Of a DNA stretch of 64,000 nt, positions 61,278 to 64,000 are shown piece after piece (the first letter of the stretch is position 1; each line of letters begins with the position of its first letter). The DNA lies in assembly GCA_028095005.1 (NCBI GenBank), contig CM051460.1, forward strand, positions 63,651,676-63,715,675, read 5' to 3'. The stretch is from Rhynchospora pubera. Its lineage: Eukaryota; Streptophyta; Magnoliopsida; Poales; Cyperaceae. The notes under the pieces were generated by a model that was given only the letters and a program-made list of their open reading frames with translations, did no database searches and was not told where the DNA came from. Made by a program: the position numbers and the translations under genes.

Positions 61278-61470
61278 CAACCATGGTTTTCAATACCCTA
61301 TCGGCATCCATACCGGTCGGTGACCGAAGCTCAGTATTTTTCCGAAATATTCCGGTATTTCCTCTCTAAATATCGTATACCGCCATTTCGGCCACCATTC
61401 CGGTATCTGGTATTATCAGAATTTTTCGGTAAGCGGTAGGGTATTGAAAAAACTGCTCTCAACCCTGGTT
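61278..61470. repeat. Foldback repeat
   Basis: Left CTCAACCATGGTTTTCAATACCC pairs with right GGGTATTGAAAAAACTGCTCTCAACCCTGGTTG. The middle contains several CCGGTAT/ATACCGG words. Confidence 0.65.
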
Positions 61471-61558
61471 GACCCTGCCTACCCCAAGGCTCCACATTTC
61501 TTAAATCTCCCTTTTTTTTCCTTTCCTTCTTTTTCAACTAATTGCTGCTGCACACTAC

Positions 61559-61559
61559 A

Positions 61560-61617
<58 letters not shown>
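61559..61617. repeat. (ATT)n microsatellite
   Basis: About 19-20 uninterrupted ATT units. Confidence 0.95.
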
Positions 61618-61621
<4 letters not shown>

Positions 61622-61654
61622 TTTTATTAACTTCGCCCTAGACACAACAACTAT

Positions 61655-61804
61655 GGCTCCGTTTGGATGAGGTGTGGGAATAAAGAAATAAGGAAATAAA
61701 TTTATTATAAACAATCTAAATTTTTCACAAAATTATACACTTCCCAATAGTTCTTCCCACTTCTGTCCTTATTCCTCTTATTCTCACACCATCCAAACGG
61801 AGCC
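61655..61804. repeat. MITE of the GGCTCCGTTTGG family (well preserved)
   Basis: Perfect termini GGCTCCGTTTGGATG and CATCCAAACGGAGCC, flanked by TAT on both sides (61652-61654, 61805-61807). The interior AAACAATCTAAATTTTTCAC matches relatives. Confidence 0.92.
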
Positions 61805-62132
61805 TATATGTTAAATAAAGAATTTAATACTACAATCAAGTTGGAAACTATCAAATAAAATACAATACTATTTCAAGTTTTCAACAAAAGATTACACAAT
61901 CAACCAATTTATTTTATTTATCAAATAAACTGGTCCGCTGTCCGCACGGCATGATAAAATAACTCATACCGATTTTTACAATGTATGTATCATTACCAAT
62001 TTACCATTGTATTGTATATCATACCAAGAAATTAATATTATTTATGGTAAAAAAAGATCGATACATGCTGAGGCGATGCTAGGGGTGATAGAAAGTGTAC
62101 CTGTCGAACTTTCATATATATTGAAAGTTTTA

Positions 62133-62352
62133 GGGTGTGTTTGGATGAGCATGGAATAAGGAATAAGAATAAAAAATTTCGGTATGCGTGTTTATTCTTA
62201 TTTTTGTGCAACCCAAACAACACAAGAATAAAAAATTTGGGCTCTTATTCCTATACTAACAAAACCATGGTATAAGAATAAGATTTTGGATAAACACGCA
62301 TACCGAAATTCCTTATTCTTATTCCTTATTCCATGCTCATCCAAACACACCC
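62133..62352. repeat. MITE of the GGGTGTGTTTGGATGAG family (well preserved)
   Basis: Perfect termini GGGTGTGTTTGGATGAGCAT and ATGCTCATCCAAACACACCC, with 3-bp duplications TTA (62130-62132, 62353-62355). TTA/TAA duplications suggest a Tourist-like (PIF/Harbinger) MITE. Confidence 0.92.
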
Positions 62353-63010
62353 TTAATGATGAATAGAGCATATATACGCTCATAACAAGATAGAAATGCG
62401 CATGGACAAACAAGTACTTGGCAACGCAAATCTTCAAAACATTAGTTGAGCCCAAATGTAACGACCCCGAATCAACAAGGGTGTGCATAATTTTATAATT
62501 TTTTATTTTAGTTTCCAGTTTAAAAGATAAAAATCCTCACATTCCTCCTCCAAACAACATTATGATAAATGATGCTTGAAAAGTAGAAACTTAATTTTTC
62601 ATGCTCTTCACTTGCAATTTTCTTTTTTTTCTTTTTTTTTCAACTCGGCTGGTTAGAGACGAATAAATAATACGTCTTGCTTTCTAATTAATGCAAGTCA
62701 CGTGTCAGTTCAGACTCTTTTTTTATTATTATATTTTTAATATTGGTACCAGTTCAGATCTGCTATTTAAATATTTAATTGAGACAGTAAGCTCGGCACA
62801 GGCTTGGATGCCAGTTCAGACTACTGTGCCAACTGCCAACCAAGCACTTAGCTTTATTTTTTTAACTTCTTCTCATTCGTGGTCATGGCTTAATAAGAGG
62901 CTCAATGTCCAATATATTTTCCTAACATGATGCTATGATGCTATCAGGTTGAGAAATTATTTTTCTCCCCCAAAACTAACGTCTCTTTGTTGGAAAAACA
63001 TAACCCCATC

Positions 63011-63190
63011 CAGGGGCGGATCTACCACCGGGGCGGGTGGGGCTAGAGCCCCACCTCACGCCGTCGAGCCCTTGGAGCCCCCTTTAGCCCCAGCTAATTT
63101 TTTCTGCCATTAGAGCACTCGAAAGTGGGGCTGAAGACTTAAACAGAGGTTGTCAGACCCTCCTAGATATTTTTTCTAGATCCGCCACTG
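63011..63190. repeat. hAT-type MITE with 8-bp target duplication
   Basis: Termini CAGGGGCGGATCTA and TAGATCCGCCACTG are inverted. The 8-bp duplication ACCCCATC flanks exactly (63003-63010, 63191-63198). The 180-bp length and lack of coding make it a hAT MITE. Confidence 0.93.
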
Positions 63191-63628
63191 ACCCCATCCA
63201 GTAAACGTGCCAGGCTTCCGGTCTTAAAAGGTGCACAACATAATTACCCTACAAGTTAACAACCTTTCTTCCAGAAAAACAATGAACAATGAATATCATA
63301 TCCACCTAAACTAGACTAGTCCCAAGTCACCAGAAGCTACTGCATGCCACTTGTGAGAAAAGCGAACACAGAGATTCGGGATGTCAATTAAATGGTACAA
63401 GTGCTCGATGCTTCTTTTTTTTTTCCCCCTTTTTCTATAGAGGTATCTATCAAGAATAAAGCGAAGCAATAGCAAATCCTTATTCCTTCTTACAGCAACA
63501 AAATGTAAAAAAGGATGTGACATAAAGGTTACGAAGCCTTTGCCAGATGGTCATAACCAGCAAAACAGAAATTTTACAACATGCTTGTACTTAGGACTCA
63601 GCAGTAGTACACAAATATCATTCAGTAC

Positions 63629-63824
63629 CTAGATATCCAAATCATCATCGGAATCTTCATCAGAATCAGAGTCAGGTTGTTCATCATCTGAATCACGAAT
63701 ATAGTGTATTTCACCTTTTTCTGAGTATTAATATTACTTCTCTTTTGCTCCGACAAGCCTCCAATCTTAGTTGAACTAGGGTCTTTTCGTCTCTCAGTCA
63801 GAGATCTCATGCCGTCATAAATCT
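63629..63824 (-). CDS. ELP5: Last exon of a probable Elongator complex subunit ELP5 gene (partial, frameshifted)
   Basis: Reading on the - strand from an acceptor at about 63825 (CTATAG), the exon encodes IYDGMRSLTERR, then KIGGLSEQKRS. In another frame it continues GEIHYIRDSDDEQPDSDS and ends in an acidic DDDLDI before the stop at 63629-63631. The IYDGxRSL element and the acidic end resemble plant ELP5, part of the Elongator ELP4-5-6 subcomplex (tRNA wobble-uridine modification). Joining the two parts needs one extra base in the T-run 63716-63720. Upstream exons lie beyond the window. A MITE abuts the acceptor. Identification rests on the short C-terminus only. Confidence 0.5.
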
Positions 63825-63828
63825 CTAT

Positions 63829-63975
63829 AGCTCCGTTTGGATAGGTGTGGGAAGAAGAGAAAAAGGAAAGAAGTATTGGGAAGTGTGTAACTTTGTGAAG
63901 AGTTTGGATTGTTTATAATTTTTTTTCTTCCCTTCTTCTTTTTTCCTACTTCTTCTCAACGCATCCAAACGGAGT
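63829..63975. repeat. MITE of the GGCTCCGTTTGG family next to a splice site
   Basis: Ends AGCTCCGTTTGGATAGG and GCATCCAAACGGAGT are inverted. The interior TTACACACTTCCCAATACTT on the - strand is family-typical. It lies within 5 bp of the presumed 3' splice site of the ELP5-like exon. Confidence 0.85.
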
Positions 63976-64000
63976 GTATATTATGGCCATTTCCTGGTAC

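Larger units (their letters stand above)
60721..63628. other. Intergenic region between DHAR and the ELP5-like gene
   Basis: No gene is supported. Several MITEs and a microsatellite are listed separately. The part just above 60721 should be the DHAR upstream promoter. Confidence 0.5.

Overview
The window is nuclear DNA from a flowering plant, probably a dicot; I cannot place it further from sequence alone. The evidence is AT-rich intergenic DNA, spliced genes with short exons and GT-AG introns, plant-only protein families (NaKR-type HMA protein, TRM/DUF4378, TIGR01589, DHAR), and a dense load of plant transposons (Ty1/copia, CACTA, hAT and 3-bp-TSD MITEs, SINE and LINE relics). It holds no operons, CRISPR, rRNA or organellar genes.

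Genes, left to right: (1) + strand 566-4567, a nine-exon monoacylglycerol-lipase/caffeoylshikimate-esterase-type hydrolase; (2) - strand 7020-8159, a three-exon NaKR-like heavy-metal-associated protein; (3) - strand 16486-19496, a five-exon TRM/LONGIFOLIA-like DUF4378 protein with one GC-AG intron; (4) + strand 24635-26977, a nine-exon RAD51D recombinase paralogue that lacks the usual N-terminal domain; (5) + strand 43318-48207, a three-exon TIGR01589 protein whose first intron carries a rearranged copia element; (6) - strand 59555-60590, a five-exon dehydroascorbate reductase; (7) - strand from 63629 to beyond the right edge, the last exon of a probable Elongator subunit ELP5 gene, with an apparent 1-bp frameshift. 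These are unrelated housekeeping and developmental genes and form no pathway together.

Mobile DNA makes up much of the rest. A CACTA-type element spans 30209-40755 and holds a 1.76-kb solo LTR (33741-35502); an uninterrupted sister copy of that insertion site lies 380 bp away. A structurally complete copia element occupies 51473-59260 (- strand), with AAAGG target duplications, nearly identical LTRs, a PBS, a PPT and one open 1440-aa gag-pol frame. At least ten MITE or foldback loci of several families, a SINE split by a MITE, a LINE 3' end and a very short retroposed stub with an 18-bp target duplication fill the gaps.

The most unusual signal is inside the intact copia element. A 19-bp near-perfect palindrome (ideal form TTGGGACGGNCCGTCCCAA) recurs about 30 times, in clusters with a spacing close to 21 bp. 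The clusters lie in both LTRs just upstream of the TATA box, in the leader, in two linker segments of the gag-pol coding frame, and in the 3' untranslated region. This looks like a dispersed cis-element array carried by the retrotransposon, and I know of no described system that matches it.
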